A stretch of 64,000 nt of DNA from Actinoplanes sp. N902-109 (GTDB lineage: Bacteria > Actinomycetota > Actinomycetes > Mycobacteriales > Micromonosporaceae), in NCBI RefSeq assembly GCF_000389965.1, contig NC_021191.1:5581501-5645500 (forward strand), given 5' to 3'. Below the pieces are notes generated by a model. It made no database searches. It had not been told where the DNA came from and was given only the letters and a program-made list of their open reading frames with translations. Shown here piece after piece: positions 16,962 through 25,661 of this stretch (its first letter is position 1; the number at the start of each line of letters is the position of its first letter). The position numbers were made by a program, and so were the translations under genes.

Positions 16962-17240
16962 CACGGCCTCACCCATGGAATGTTCCGCCCCATCCGTCTG
17001 CTCGCCCGTGGCTTCACGGTACAACGCGCCACCGTCACCTCGCAGGCTGCCGCACCATTCCGGCCACCGGGCGCACAGCGAGTCCGGCAGAGCGTGACAA
17101 GGGGGTCACCCACCGCACGATCACATCGGCAACCCCGCGGACCATCTTTCCCGCATCCCGCAGATCATCTTGCGAATCCGCCCAGGTGGCGGCCACGGTG
17201 ACAACGCAGAACATCAATACATCGGCGGGAAGGGCAGGTC

Positions 17241-18686
17241 ATGTCAACCAGCTCCAACCAGAGACCGGGAATCTTCGCCATCCGGGACGTCCGGTCGTTG
17301 ATCACGGAGACCGCCGAGGAGGGACAGGGCCTCAAGAAGGCGGTCGGCTCGCTGCAGCTGACCGCGATGGGCGTCGGCGCCATCATCGGCACCGGCATCT
17401 TCGTGGTCATCGGCGAGGGCGCCGGGGTGGCCGGGCCGGCCGTCATCCTGTCGTTCGTGCTCGCCGCCGTGGCCTGCGCGTTCTCCGCGCTGTCCTACGC
17501 CGAGCTGGCGTCGTCGATCCCGGTGTCCGGCAGCGCCTACACCTACACCTACGCCACGCTGGGCGAGATCGTCGCCTGGATCATCGGCTGGGACCTCATC
17601 CTCGAGTACGGCGTGAGCGTCGCGGCCATCGCGGTCGGCTGGGGCGGCAACCTCAACGCCTTCCTGGACGCCAGCTTCGGCTGGACGCTGCCCCACGCGA
17701 TCGCCACCTCGCCCGAGGACGGCGGTATCTTCAACCTGCCGGCCGTGTTCATCGTGCTGGCCATCACGCTGCTGCTGGTCCGCGGGGTGACCGAGAGCGC
17801 CCGGGTCAACCTGGTGATGGTGGCGGTCAAGCTGGTCGTGCTGACCTTCTTCATCGTGGTGGCGCTGTTCAACTTCGGCACCGGCAACTTCCAGCCGTTC
17901 ACCCCGTCCGGGGTCGACGGGGTGACCTCGGCCGCGTCGATCATCTTCTTCGCGTACATCGGGTTCGACGCGGTCTCCACCGGCAGTGAGGAGGCCCGCA
18001 ACCCGGCCAAGGACCTGCCGCGGGCGATCATCGGGTCGCTGGTGATCTGCACGCTGTTCTACGTGCTGACGGCGGTCGGCGCGATCGGCATCGCCAGCCC
18101 GCAGCAGCTCGAGTCGAGCGACGCGCCGCTGGCCGCGGCCCTCGACCAGGGCGCCGGCATCGGCTGGGCGGCCGGGCTGCTCGCGCTCGGCGCGGTGGTC
18201 GCGATCACGAGCGTCGTGCTGGTCATCATGTACGGCCAGACGCGCATCTTCTTCGCCATGTGCCGCGACGGCCTGCTCCCCCAGCGGCTGGCCACCGTCA
18301 ACCAGCGCTACGGCACCCCGGCCCGGCTCACCGTCGGCCTCGGGGTGCTGATCGCGATCCTGGCCGCGCTGGTGCCGCTGTCCGAGATCGTCAAGCTGGT
18401 CAACATCGGCACGTTGTTCGCCTTCGTGCTGGTCAACATCGGTGTCATCATCCTGCGGCGGACCCGGCCGGACATGCCGCGCCCGTACCGCGTGCCGTGG
18501 TCGCCGGTGCTGCCGATCATCGGTGTCGGGTTCGCCGTCTACCTGATGAAGGATCTGCCGCTGGACACCTGGATCCGGTTCGTCGTCTGGCTCGTCATCG
18601 GGCTGGCCATCTACTTCCTGTACGGCTACCGCCACTCCCGGCTCCGCCGCGAGGCCACCACCGGGTCGGCCGGTGAGCGGCCATGA
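17241..18686 (+). CDS. APC-family amino acid permease (cationic amino acid transporter type)
   Basis: 481 residues, about 12 hydrophobic segments. The first helix carries the consensus GAIIGTGIFVVIG (near residues 47-59) and is followed by the conserved AELASSIPVSGSAYTYTY loop, as in YfnA/CAT-type secondary transporters. It ends in a short basic cytoplasmic tail. The start ATG follows AAGGGCAGGTC. It is co-transcribed with a tandem UspA protein through a 4-bp ATGA overlap, a common pairing in which the stress protein may bind nucleotide and tune transport (inference). The exact amino-acid substrate is not evident. Confidence 0.92.
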   Translation: MSTSSNQRPGIFAIRDVRSLITETAEEGQGLKKAVGSLQLTAMGVGAIIGTGIFVVIGEGAGVAGPAVILSFVLAAVACAFSALSYAELASSIPVSGSAYTYTYATLGEIVAWIIGWDLILEYGVSVAAIAVGWGGNLNAFLDASFGWTLPHAIATSPEDGGIFNLPAVFIVLAITLLLVRGVTESARVNLVMVAVKLVVLTFFIVVALFNFGTGNFQPFTPSGVDGVTSAASIIFFAYIGFDAVSTGSEEARNPAKDLPRAIIGSLVICTLFYVLTAVGAIGIASPQQLESSDAPLAAALDQGAGIGWAAGLLALGAVVAITSVVLVIMYGQTRIFFAMCRDGLLPQRLATVNQRYGTPARLTVGLGVLIAILAALVPLSEIVKLVNIGTLFAFVLVNIGVIILRRTRPDMPRPYRVPWSPVLPIIGVGFAVYLMKDLPLDTWIRFVVWLVIGLAIYFLYGYRHSRLRREATTGSAGERP

Positions 18687-19552
18687 CCGCTCCGGTGATC
18701 GTGGGCGTGGACGGCGGCGAGTCCGGGCGCGACGCCCTGGTGCTGGGCCACTGGGCTGCCGCGGTGCTGCAGGCACCGCTGGTGGTGACCGTCGTCCGTC
18801 CCGCGCCGGCCGCGCTGGGCTCCGGCCGGGTCGACGCCGAGTGGGTCGCCGAGCGGCACCGGGCCGCGCAGGCGGTGCTCGACGGGGCCCGGAGCGTGCT
18901 CGACGGCCTCGACGGTGCGGCCGAGTTCCGTACGGTGGCCTCGTCGTCGGCCGCCCACGGCCTGCACGACCTGGCCGAGGAGCTGGCCGCCGAGGTCATC
19001 GTGGTGGGCTCGGGCCGGTCCGGGCCGCGCAACCGGTTGTTCGCCGGCAGCACCGCCGACCGGCTGCTGGCCGGCAGCGTCTGCCCGGTCGCGGTGGCCC
19101 CGGCCGGGCTCACCCGGCCACCCGGCACGCTGGGCCGCATCGGCGTGGCGTACGTGGACACCCTCGACGGCCGGGTCGCGCTGGACCGCGCGGTGCGGCT
19201 GGCCGGGCTGACCAGGACCCCGGTCCGGCTGATCACCGTGGTGGCGGACGCCGACGCCTCGCTGCCGTTCCTGGTCGGCCAGGACGCCGAGCACGCCTTC
19301 CTGGACACCGCCCGGGAGACCTACGAGACCGCGCTGGGCCGGGCGGCCGCGTCGGTCACCCGCACCAGCGTCGACTGGGAGATCCGCACCGGCGACGTGG
19401 TCGATCAGCTCGCCGAGCTGGAGGACGTGGACGTGCTGTTCACCGGCTCGCGTGGTTACGGCCCGGCCCGCCGCGTGCTGCTCGGCGGGGTCTCCGCCCG
19501 GCTGGTGCGCCGGGCCCGCCGCCCGGTGGTGGTGGTCCCCCGCAGCGGCTGA
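18683..19552 (+). CDS. Tandem universal stress protein (UspA x2)
   Basis: 289 residues with two UspA-like domains, about 1-145 and 150-289. The first begins VIVGVDGGESGRDAL and ends with the nucleotide-binding signature VVGSGRSGPRNRLFAGSTAD. The second begins GRIGVAYVDTLDGR and ends FTGSRGYGPARRVLLGGVS, G-x2-G-x9-G type, so ATP binding is expected. It is translated from an ATG that overlaps the permease stop. Confidence 0.92.
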   Translation: MTAPVIVGVDGGESGRDALVLGHWAAAVLQAPLVVTVVRPAPAALGSGRVDAEWVAERHRAAQAVLDGARSVLDGLDGAAEFRTVASSSAAHGLHDLAEELAAEVIVVGSGRSGPRNRLFAGSTADRLLAGSVCPVAVAPAGLTRPPGTLGRIGVAYVDTLDGRVALDRAVRLAGLTRTPVRLITVVADADASLPFLVGQDAEHAFLDTARETYETALGRAAASVTRTSVDWEIRTGDVVDQLAELEDVDVLFTGSRGYGPARRVLLGGVSARLVRRARRPVVVVPRSG

Positions 19553-19559
19553 CGGCTCA

Positions 19560-19575
19560 GCCCGGCAGGCCGGGC
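19560..19575 (+). terminator. Hairpin after the universal stress protein gene
   Basis: A 6-bp GC-only stem (GCCCGG/CCGGGC) with a 4-nt CAGG loop lies 7 bp after the stop at 19552. There is no T-tract. Confidence 0.5.
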
Positions 19576-19670
19576 GCGCGCAGGGCTATGCCGACGGCGG
19601 CGGGCAGCTCGGCCCGGCCCGGCCGGGATCCACACCGCCCAGGCGGGCGCGCCCGGCCGGTGGCCGGGCG

Positions 19671-19720
19671 GGCGGTCACTGGGCGGGCGGTCACTGGGCG
19701 GCGGGCGGTCACTGGGCGGG
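19671..19720 (-). repeat. Short tandem repeat containing the kinase stop codon
   Basis: GGGCGGTCACT blocks recur with TCACT at 19676, 19691 and 19709, so the spacing is 15 and 18 bp. On the minus strand the unit is CGCCCAGTGACCGCCCGC. The copy at 19709-19711 supplies the TGA stop of the kinase gene (last residues PAQ), and the others lie directly downstream. Confidence 0.75.
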
Positions 19721-20749
19721 CGTGGCGCGGTGCCGGCCGGGGCGGTCGGCGGGGTGCAGGCCAGGGTGGTCGGCAGGGTGGTCGGCGGGGTGCGAGCCGG
19801 TGTCCTCGAAGGACGGCGGCAGGGCGACGTCGGTGGGGGCCTCGGCGGCGCGCTCGTCCCAGGGTGACACCGCCGAGGGGCGGGGCTGGCGCGGGCCCAG
19901 GTCCATCAGCGGCACGTACACCCGGGCGTCCACCGCCTCGGCGAGCAGCAGCGCCGCGACCAGGGCGGTGGGCCGCTCGGCGGGGTCCTTGTCGAGGCAG
20001 CGCGACACCAGGTCGAGCACCTCGGGGGCCAGCCCGTCGATGGGCGGCAGCGGGTCGGGGTGCCGGTAGCGCTGGGCGTAGATCAGGGCGGTGCCCGAGT
20101 CGACCTGCCACGGCAGCCGGCCGGACAGGCAGTGGTAGAGCAGCACACCCAGCGAGTACATGTCCGAGGCGGGGGTGGCCGGCAGCCCCTGGAAGCGCTC
20201 CGGTGCCACGTAGGCCGGGGTGCCCATGACCGGGCCGTCCGGGTCGGGCTCGTGGCTGCCCGCGGCGGCGGCGATGCCGAAGTCGAGCACCTTCGCACCG
20301 GACGGGGTCAGCATGATGTTGGACGGCTTGATGTCGCGGTGCACCACGTGCTGGGCGTGCGCGGCGGCGAGGGCTGCTGCCACCTCGGCACAGATGCGCA
20401 CGGCGATGCGCCAGTCCAGCACGCCGGCCTGCAGGTGCTCGCTGAGCGTCTGACCGTCGACCAGTTCCATGACGATGTACGGCACGTCCCGGTCGGGCGC
20501 CGGCGAGGTGCCGAAGTCGTGCACCCCGGCCACGTTCGGGTGGGCCAGCCGGGCCGCCGAACGCGCCTCGGTCCGCACCAGATCGACGCTGTTCACATCG
20601 CCCAGCGTGCCCTCCACGGCCGGAGCCATGATCTTGACCGCCACCGGGCGGTCGAGGACCTGGTCGTGCCCGCGCCACACCTCCGCCATGCCGCCGATGC
20701 CGATCCGCTGCTCGAGCTGATACCTCCCGCCCAGCGTCCGCATCCGCAT
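19709..20749 (-). CDS. Cytoplasmic Hanks-type Ser/Thr protein kinase
   Basis: 346 residues from ATG 20749; ATG 20743 is equally compatible with the GAGGGGG ribosome site. The kinase motifs are complete: GIGGMAEVWRG (P-loop), AVKIM (Lys), HRDIKPSNIML (catalytic loop), DFGIAAA (DFG) and GTPAYVAPE (activation/P+1). The kinase domain ends near residue 275. The tail is Pro/Asp/His-rich with short HPADHP repeats. There is no transmembrane helix or PASTA domain. It is divergent from the large beta-helix gene across 115 bp, so they may share regulation. A substrate is not evident; the TQ-repeat tail at 33.5 kb is one local candidate (inference). Confidence 0.93.
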   Translation of the reverse strand: MRMRTLGGRYQLEQRIGIGGMAEVWRGHDQVLDRPVAVKIMAPAVEGTLGDVNSVDLVRTEARSAARLAHPNVAGVHDFGTSPAPDRDVPYIVMELVDGQTLSEHLQAGVLDWRIAVRICAEVAAALAAAHAQHVVHRDIKPSNIMLTPSGAKVLDFGIAAAAGSHEPDPDGPVMGTPAYVAPERFQGLPATPASDMYSLGVLLYHCLSGRLPWQVDSGTALIYAQRYRHPDPLPPIDGLAPEVLDLVSRCLDKDPAERPTALVAALLLAEAVDARVYVPLMDLGPRQPRPSAVSPWDERAAEAPTDVALPPSFEDTGSHPADHPADHPGLHPADRPGRHRATPAQ

Positions 20750-20863
20750 CCCCCTCGTCGCCCGGCCCCCGGTCCCCGGATCTGCTACCCGGGCCTCAGG
20801 CAGCACAAACGTCACAGTCGGGTGTCCCTCTGCTCGAGGTTGCCGCACTCCTATCCTGCTGTG

Positions 20864-23800
20864 ATGAATGCCGTCACCGACCGCGACGATGACCTGGCGG
20901 CCGCCATCAGCCGGCGCGAGGTGCTCGTCTGCAGCACATTGACTGCCGATGACCTGGCGGAATCTGAGGACCCGCGGCAACTGCTCCACGCTGACACCGT
21001 GCGCCGCCTGCTGGTCGAGGCTGACGCGAGCGGCGACCCCCTCGGCGTACGGGTCAAGGGCGCCAGGGTGACCGGTCAGCTCAACCTGGACGGCATCCGG
21101 ACCGACATGGGCCTGAACTTCGAGGACTGCGTTTTTGACGAATGGGTGACGGCGAACCGGGCGACGCTCGCATCGGTGCGTTTCTACCGGTGCCGTCTCC
21201 CGGCCATCGCGGGCACCCAGCTCACCGTCCACCAATCAGTGCTCGTCATGAACTGCTACCTGCCCGGCAGTGCCGCGTCCTCCAGCACCGTGCGGTTGCG
21301 CGGCGCCAAGATCGGCGGCAACCTCTCCCTGACGGGTTCCCGGCTGCAGGGCCGCGACGGGGTGGTTCTCGACCTTCAGGCCGTCGTTGTCGGGCAGTCC
21401 GTCGCGCTCGGCCGGCTGGCCGTCCGGGCCGCCGCACCCACCGCGGCGGTCGTCCTGTACGGCGCTCAGGTCGCCGGTGACCTGTCCGGGCACAAGACCT
21501 TCATCGAGAACACCGCGGGCTCGGCGCTGACCGTCGAGCAGGCGCACATCAAGGGCGCCTTTCGGCTGCGCGACTCCCAGCTGCTCACGGACCATGACCG
21601 GGAGAGCACCCTGATCGCGCTGCGCAGCACTGTGGACGGCACTTTCTCCCTCGAAGGCACCCTTCTGCGCAACCGGCGGGGGTGCACGCTACAGGCCGAG
21701 GGGTTGCAGGTGGGCGGCCCGGTGCTGCTGCGGCGTGGCTTCCGGGCCACCGGCGGCGGGGACGCCGATGTCGTCCGGTTCTTCAACGCACGCCTCGCCC
21801 TGGGCATCGAGTGTGACGGGGCCGAGCTGGTCACCCATGGCGGCACGGCCTTCAACGGCAACGCCATGGTCACCGGCGGCCCGGTCCTCCTGCGGGACGG
21901 TTTCCTCGTTCACGGCCGCTCCCGGCGGCCCTACCTCGACATGGCGCGTGCCAAGATCGGCGGTGACCTGGATCTGTGCGGTGCCGGCACCGGGCACGCC
22001 GGTGGGCCCGTACTCCGAGCGGCCGAGGCCCAGATCTCCGGTTCGGTCCTGCTGAACGGCTGTCTGCTGGAGGGCGCCTGCGGTACGCCGCTGGTGGACT
22101 TACGCCGGGCGGGGGTCGCCGGCGACGTCAATCTGCGCGCGGCGATGATCGATAACCGCGACGGCACCGCGGTCGATGTCGGCCAGGCCAGGATCGGCGG
22201 TTTTCTCCAGCTCCCGGCATCGGTCCGGGCGGGCGGACCGGCAAGCCCGGCGATCGACGCCAGCTTCGTCAGCGTCGGTCAGTCCCTGACCGCGTACGAC
22301 TGCACCGTCATGTCGGCGGGCCCGGCGATTCTTCTACACCAGGCGCAGGTCACCGGGAGTGTCCTGCTCGACCGGGTGAGCCTTGCCGACCAGCAGTCGA
22401 GCCAAGCCCTGGTCACCGTCACCGAGGCCACGGTCGGTGGGCTGCGGATCACAAGAGCTCGGCTCAGCAGCAGGTGCGGCCCGCTCGTGGACGCCGCCTA
22501 CCTGACGGCAAGAAGCCCGGTGCGGCTGGACCACGTCGACGGCAGCACGGACTGCCCCCGGCCGGCGATCCAGCTTCTGGCCACGAACCTGCTGGGCGAT
22601 CTCGAGCTCTCCGCCGTCCGGCTGAGCAACGCGGGCGGCAGTGCCGTGAAGGTGCTGCGGTCCAAGGTGACGGGGTCTTTTCACCTCGGCGACGACTCCC
22701 GCCTCGACTGCCGCTCGGACGCCGCCGTGGAGCTGGGCAACGTGACCGTCGGCGCGGACCTGTCCCTGCATGCCGTCCGGCTGTCGACCGGCACCGGCAG
22801 GGCAATCGTGATGTCCGGCGTCGCGACGGGCGGGAACATCGAGCTCAGCAGGTGCGCGATCGAGTCGCTGAGCACGGGTGCGGCAGTGTCGCTGCTCTCG
22901 GTCCGGTGCCGCGACCTGTGGTTGACCAGCCTGACGTGGTCCACACCCCGGGGCACCGCCCTCGCCGTCGGCGACTCGCACATCGACGCCGATCTGACCG
23001 TCCGGTCCAGCCGGATCAGCGCGGGCGGCTCGCAGGCCTCGATCGTCATCGAGCGCAACACCATCCGCGCCAACTGCCAGGTCGAGGGTCTCCGGCTCGT
23101 CACGACATCAGCGACCGCGGTGGGCACCGCCCACTGCGTGGTCGAAGGGGGAGTACGGATCAACGGCACGTATGAGGCAACGGGTACCGGCGAGGCGGCG
23201 GTCGTCGTCGACTCCGTCACCGCGGGACGCCTGTGTCTCGACGGCTGCCGCATCACCAGCCGGCAGGGGTCCGCATTGGTGATCGAGCACACCAGAGTTG
23301 CCGGCGTCGCGACGCTCGGCCAGGGTTTCCGGGCGGACGGGCACGGCGATCGACCGACGGTGGCCCTGCGCGACACCACGATCGGCCGCCACCTGCGCCT
23401 GGACCGCGGGATGGCGCGGGCCGCCGAGCCGCCGTTCAGTGCCCTCGAGCTGACGTCGGTGACCGCGACCCGGATCCTCCTCACGCCGGATTTCCTGTGT
23501 TCGGGAGCCGGACCGGCCGGCGACTGGCGCCCGGACGGGTTCGTCACCGTCAACGCCTTGTCGATGACCGACCTGCGCGGCGACAGGTTCGAGAGTGCGC
23601 GCTGGCGGGAGATCCTGACCAGACGCAGCACCCGGTACAGCGCGCAGCCCTACCAAAAGATCGCGGCGCTGTACCGCGCCCTGGGCCACGAAGCCACGGC
23701 GCGTGAGTTCCTCATCGCGCAGCAGCGGGATCTGCGCAGACGCGGCAGCCTCGGCGGCTACCGTCAGCGAGCTTGGCACGCAGCGATGGACACCTTGGTC

Positions 23801-24175
23801 GGGTACGGCTATCAGACCTGGCGTGCCGTTGTCTGGCTGGTCCTTGTCATGGTCCTGGCGATGGCGCTCGGCATCATCGGCGGCCATCAGGACCGGGGTG
23901 GCGCTCCCGTGCTCGTCAGGCGGGCGACCGCGGCCGCACCGGGGCAGGCGAAGCCTGGGGTGCCCCAGCGGTGCACCCTGGTCGAGCAGATCGGTGTCGG
24001 CCTGGACCGCGGTCTACCGCTGGTCAACACCGGCGTACGGGACAAGTGCGAGATCAACACGAACACGGTGGCGGGTCAGTGGGCCACCGGCATCGCCTGG
24101 TTGCTCCAGGTGCTCGCCTGGCTGTTCGCCACGCTGGCCGTCGCGGGCTACACCGGCCTGATCAAGAAGGTCTGA
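20864..24175 (+). CDS. Very large repeat-rich membrane-tethered protein (predicted beta-helix)
   Basis: 1103 residues from ATG 20864. From about residue 60 to 900 the chain is built of short repeats of the form G-[LV]-x-L-x-G-A-x-[IV], for example VRLRGAKIGGNLSLTGSRL, DMARAKIGGDLDLCGAG and LRRAGVAGDVNLRAAM. These resemble pentapeptide or bactofilin-like beta-helices. A helical segment (YQKIAALYRALGHEATAREF) follows. The C-terminus has two transmembrane helices, VWLVLVMVLAMALGIIGG and IAWLLQVLAWLFATLAVAGY. Related Streptomyces proteins are often labelled membrane-associated oxidoreductase, but no redox motif is visible. The repeat domain is probably cytoplasmic, as there is no signal peptide. 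Confidence 0.8.
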   Translation: MNAVTDRDDDLAAAISRREVLVCSTLTADDLAESEDPRQLLHADTVRRLLVEADASGDPLGVRVKGARVTGQLNLDGIRTDMGLNFEDCVFDEWVTANRATLASVRFYRCRLPAIAGTQLTVHQSVLVMNCYLPGSAASSSTVRLRGAKIGGNLSLTGSRLQGRDGVVLDLQAVVVGQSVALGRLAVRAAAPTAAVVLYGAQVAGDLSGHKTFIENTAGSALTVEQAHIKGAFRLRDSQLLTDHDRESTLIALRSTVDGTFSLEGTLLRNRRGCTLQAEGLQVGGPVLLRRGFRATGGGDADVVRFFNARLALGIECDGAELVTHGGTAFNGNAMVTGGPVLLRDGFLVHGRSRRPYLDMARAKIGGDLDLCGAGTGHAGGPVLRAAEAQISGSVLLNGCLLEGACGTPLVDLRRAGVAGDVNLRAAMIDNRDGTAVDVGQARIGGFLQLPASVRAGGPASPAIDASFVSVGQSLTAYDCTVMSAGPAILLHQAQVTGSVLLDRVSLADQQSSQALVTVTEATVGGLRITRARLSSRCGPLVDAAYLTARSPVRLDHVDGSTDCPRPAIQLLATNLLGDLELSAVRLSNAGGSAVKVLRSKVTGSFHLGDDSRLDCRSDAAVELGNVTVGADLSLHAVRLSTGTGRAIVMSGVATGGNIELSRCAIESLSTGAAVSLLSVRCRDLWLTSLTWSTPRGTALAVGDSHIDADLTVRSSRISAGGSQASIVIERNTIRANCQVEGLRLVTTSATAVGTAHCVVEGGVRINGTYEATGTGEAAVVVDSVTAGRLCLDGCRITSRQGSALVIEHTRVAGVATLGQGFRADGHGDRPTVALRDTTIGRHLRLDRGMARAAEPPFSALELTSVTATRILLTPDFLCSGAGPAGDWRPDGFVTVNALSMTDLRGDRFESARWREILTRRSTRYSAQPYQKIAALYRALGHEATAREFLIAQQRDLRRRGSLGGYRQRAWHAAMDTLVGYGYQTWRAVVWLVLVMVLAMALGIIGGHQDRGGAPVLVRRATAAAPGQAKPGVPQRCTLVEQIGVGLDRGLPLVNTGVRDKCEINTNTVAGQWATGIAWLLQVLAWLFATLAVAGYTGLIKKV

Positions 24176-24998
24176 GGTCGCGGTCCGCCACGATGAGGTG
24201 GTCGATGCCGTGGCCGGTACCCACGCGCCGGGACGCGGTCGCTACCAGGCGGGCGGTCAGCAGCCGGCCGAGGCCGCCGCGGCGCAGCACATCGAGCCGC
24301 AGCCGGGCAGATCTGCGCAGGTCACGGGCGTGCGCGGTGACCGCCGGGGCGATCGCGGGGAAGTCCATGTAGACGGCCCTGTTCTCGGCCGAGCCGAGGT
24401 AGGCGAACGGGCCCGAACCGGCGAGCGGCTGCAGCGGGGTGCCGAGCAGGGCGATGCTGCGGTACGCCCCCCGGTCGAGCATCGAGACGGCGTGCCGCAC
24501 CCCCCGGCGCCGGCCCTCCACCAGGAACGTGCGGTAGAGCAGCGAGCTGACCAGCAGGCCGGTGCCCCGGCCCCGGTACTCGGGGCGAACCGCGAGCGTG
24601 GCGCAGTCCCAGACCGTGCCGCCGGTCATGCCGTGGCCGGCCAGGATCTGATCCAGCGGTACGCCGATCAGCGCCGGCGCGTCGTCGACCGTCTTCACCC
24701 CGCGGCCGGTGCCCTCGATCATGCGGGCCACCCCGGCGGGCACCCGGCGGCGGCGGTCCAGCACGACGAAGAACCGGCTGTGGTCCTCGTACGGGCCGTA
24801 CTCCTTGGCCATCACCTGCGAGTCGTTGCCGAAGGTGCGTTCGAACACCTCGCGTTCCAGCGCCCGCCCGACCGCCGCCAGCGGCGAGTCGGGCCCGGTC
24901 ACCAGGCAGCCGAACCGCGCCCGGCCGGGATGGGCGGTCAGCAGCTGCGCGGTGATCCGCCGGACCTCGTCGGCGGCCAGGTCGTAGCGGGTGTCCAC
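24162..24998 (-). CDS. FeeM/autoinducer-synthase-like acyltransferase (GNAT fold)
   Basis: 278 residues from GTG 24998. The N-terminal region, EREVFERTFGN...EYGPYEDHSRFFVVLD, resembles the acceptor part of N-acyl amino acid synthases and acyl-homoserine-lactone-synthase-like proteins. The GNAT motif VRPEYRGRGTGLLVSSLLYR lies near residues 141-160. Characterised relatives transfer an acyl group from acyl-ACP to an amine. Its start lies 3 bp after the SpeD-like gene's stop, so the pair is an operon. The 3' end overlaps the convergent beta-helix gene by 14 bp. The acyl donor and acceptor are unknown; a plain GNAT of another kind remains possible. Confidence 0.7.
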   Translation of the reverse strand: MDTRYDLAADEVRRITAQLLTAHPGRARFGCLVTGPDSPLAAVGRALEREVFERTFGNDSQVMAKEYGPYEDHSRFFVVLDRRRRVPAGVARMIEGTGRGVKTVDDAPALIGVPLDQILAGHGMTGGTVWDCATLAVRPEYRGRGTGLLVSSLLYRTFLVEGRRRGVRHAVSMLDRGAYRSIALLGTPLQPLAGSGPFAYLGSAENRAVYMDFPAIAPAVTAHARDLRRSARLRLDVLRRGGLGRLLTARLVATASRRVGTGHGIDHLIVADRDLRPS

Positions 24999-25001
24999 GG
25001 C

Positions 25002-25352
25002 TCAGAACTCCTTGCCCACGATCTCGGTGGCGCGGAAGTAGTCGCGGGTGAAGCTCACCACCGCGGCCGGGTCGAACGCCTTGCAGGTGTAGATGTCGAC
25101 GCTGAAGAACGCCACCGGGCGCTCCCAGGAGTAGAAGTGCGCCCCGGAGGTCTCCCAGTGGATCCAGCCGGCCCAGCCGTACCGCTCGCTGACATGGGTG
25201 ACCGGGTCGATCAGCGTGACCATCCCGGTGACCCCGGAGAGCCGGTGCAGGTAGTCACGGATGTGGGCGTCCGTGATGAGGTAGGCCGGGTAGCCCTCGA
25301 CGACGAGGCGCTGACGGGTGATGGCCGGGGCGAGATCCCGGAAGTCCAGCAT
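25002..25352 (-). CDS. SpeD-like (AdoMet decarboxylase superfamily) pyruvoyl enzyme
   Basis: 116 residues from ATG 25352. A GTG directly before it at 25355 sits better (10 nt) from AAGGAG and may be the true start. The C-terminal half aligns with SpeD. Ser69 in ETSGAHFYSWE occupies the self-cleaving Ser position seven residues before a conserved Trp. VDIYTC ends in Cys90, the SpeD proton donor, and AFDPAAVVSFTRDYFRA matches the last helix. The usual ESH and HTWPE motifs are altered, so the substrate may not be AdoMet. SpeD homologues with ornithine or arginine decarboxylase activity are known. It is co-transcribed with the acyltransferase, which suggests amine production followed by acylation (inference). 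Confidence 0.75.
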   Translation of the reverse strand: MLDFRDLAPAITRQRLVVEGYPAYLITDAHIRDYLHRLSGVTGMVTLIDPVTHVSERYGWAGWIHWETSGAHFYSWERPVAFFSVDIYTCKAFDPAAVVSFTRDYFRATEIVGKEF

Positions 25353-25377
25353 CACGGGAACGCTGCTCCTTCGGCAC

Positions 25378-25390
25378 GTGCAACTTGCAC
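25378..25390. promoter_or_regulatory. Candidate operator GTGCAA-C-TTGCAC upstream of the SpeD-like gene
   Basis: A perfect inverted repeat with 6-bp arms and a 1-bp centre lies just upstream of the AAGGAG ribosome site of the SpeD-like/acyltransferase operon. Its size and placement suit a dimeric repressor (GntR/TetR/MarR style). No regulator gene is adjacent, so the binder is unknown. Confidence 0.45.
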
Positions 25391-25492
25391 ATCGGACGGA
25401 CGATGCCGCGCAGCTTGCCACCGGCCGCTAGATCACATCAACCGGATCTCGCCGATGCACCCGTCACTGATCGTGATGGCCCAGACAGAGAC

Positions 25493-25529
25493 ATGGCGGA
25501 ACCCATCCTTGTGGGACGGGCTCCGCCAT
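25493..25529. terminator. Nested hairpin in the 300-bp gap before the SpeD-like operon
   Basis: ATGGCGGA pairs with TCCGCCAT 8 bp for 8 bp, and the inner CCCA/TGGG can extend the structure. It lies 133 bp beyond the stop of the 25662-26606 gene and could end its transcript. No T-tract is present. The rest of the 25353-25661 gap holds no gene I can support. Confidence 0.5.
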
Positions 25530-25661
25530 GGCGGTTACACCAGCATGACCCGCCGATTGTGCGGGCGGGACCGGTGTGACCGGGTGCGTTTCTGTCGATG
25601 ACGGTAGGCGACGATCATCACGGTCCGTCATCCGGGGTCGGTCCGGGTGACCCGGCTCTCA

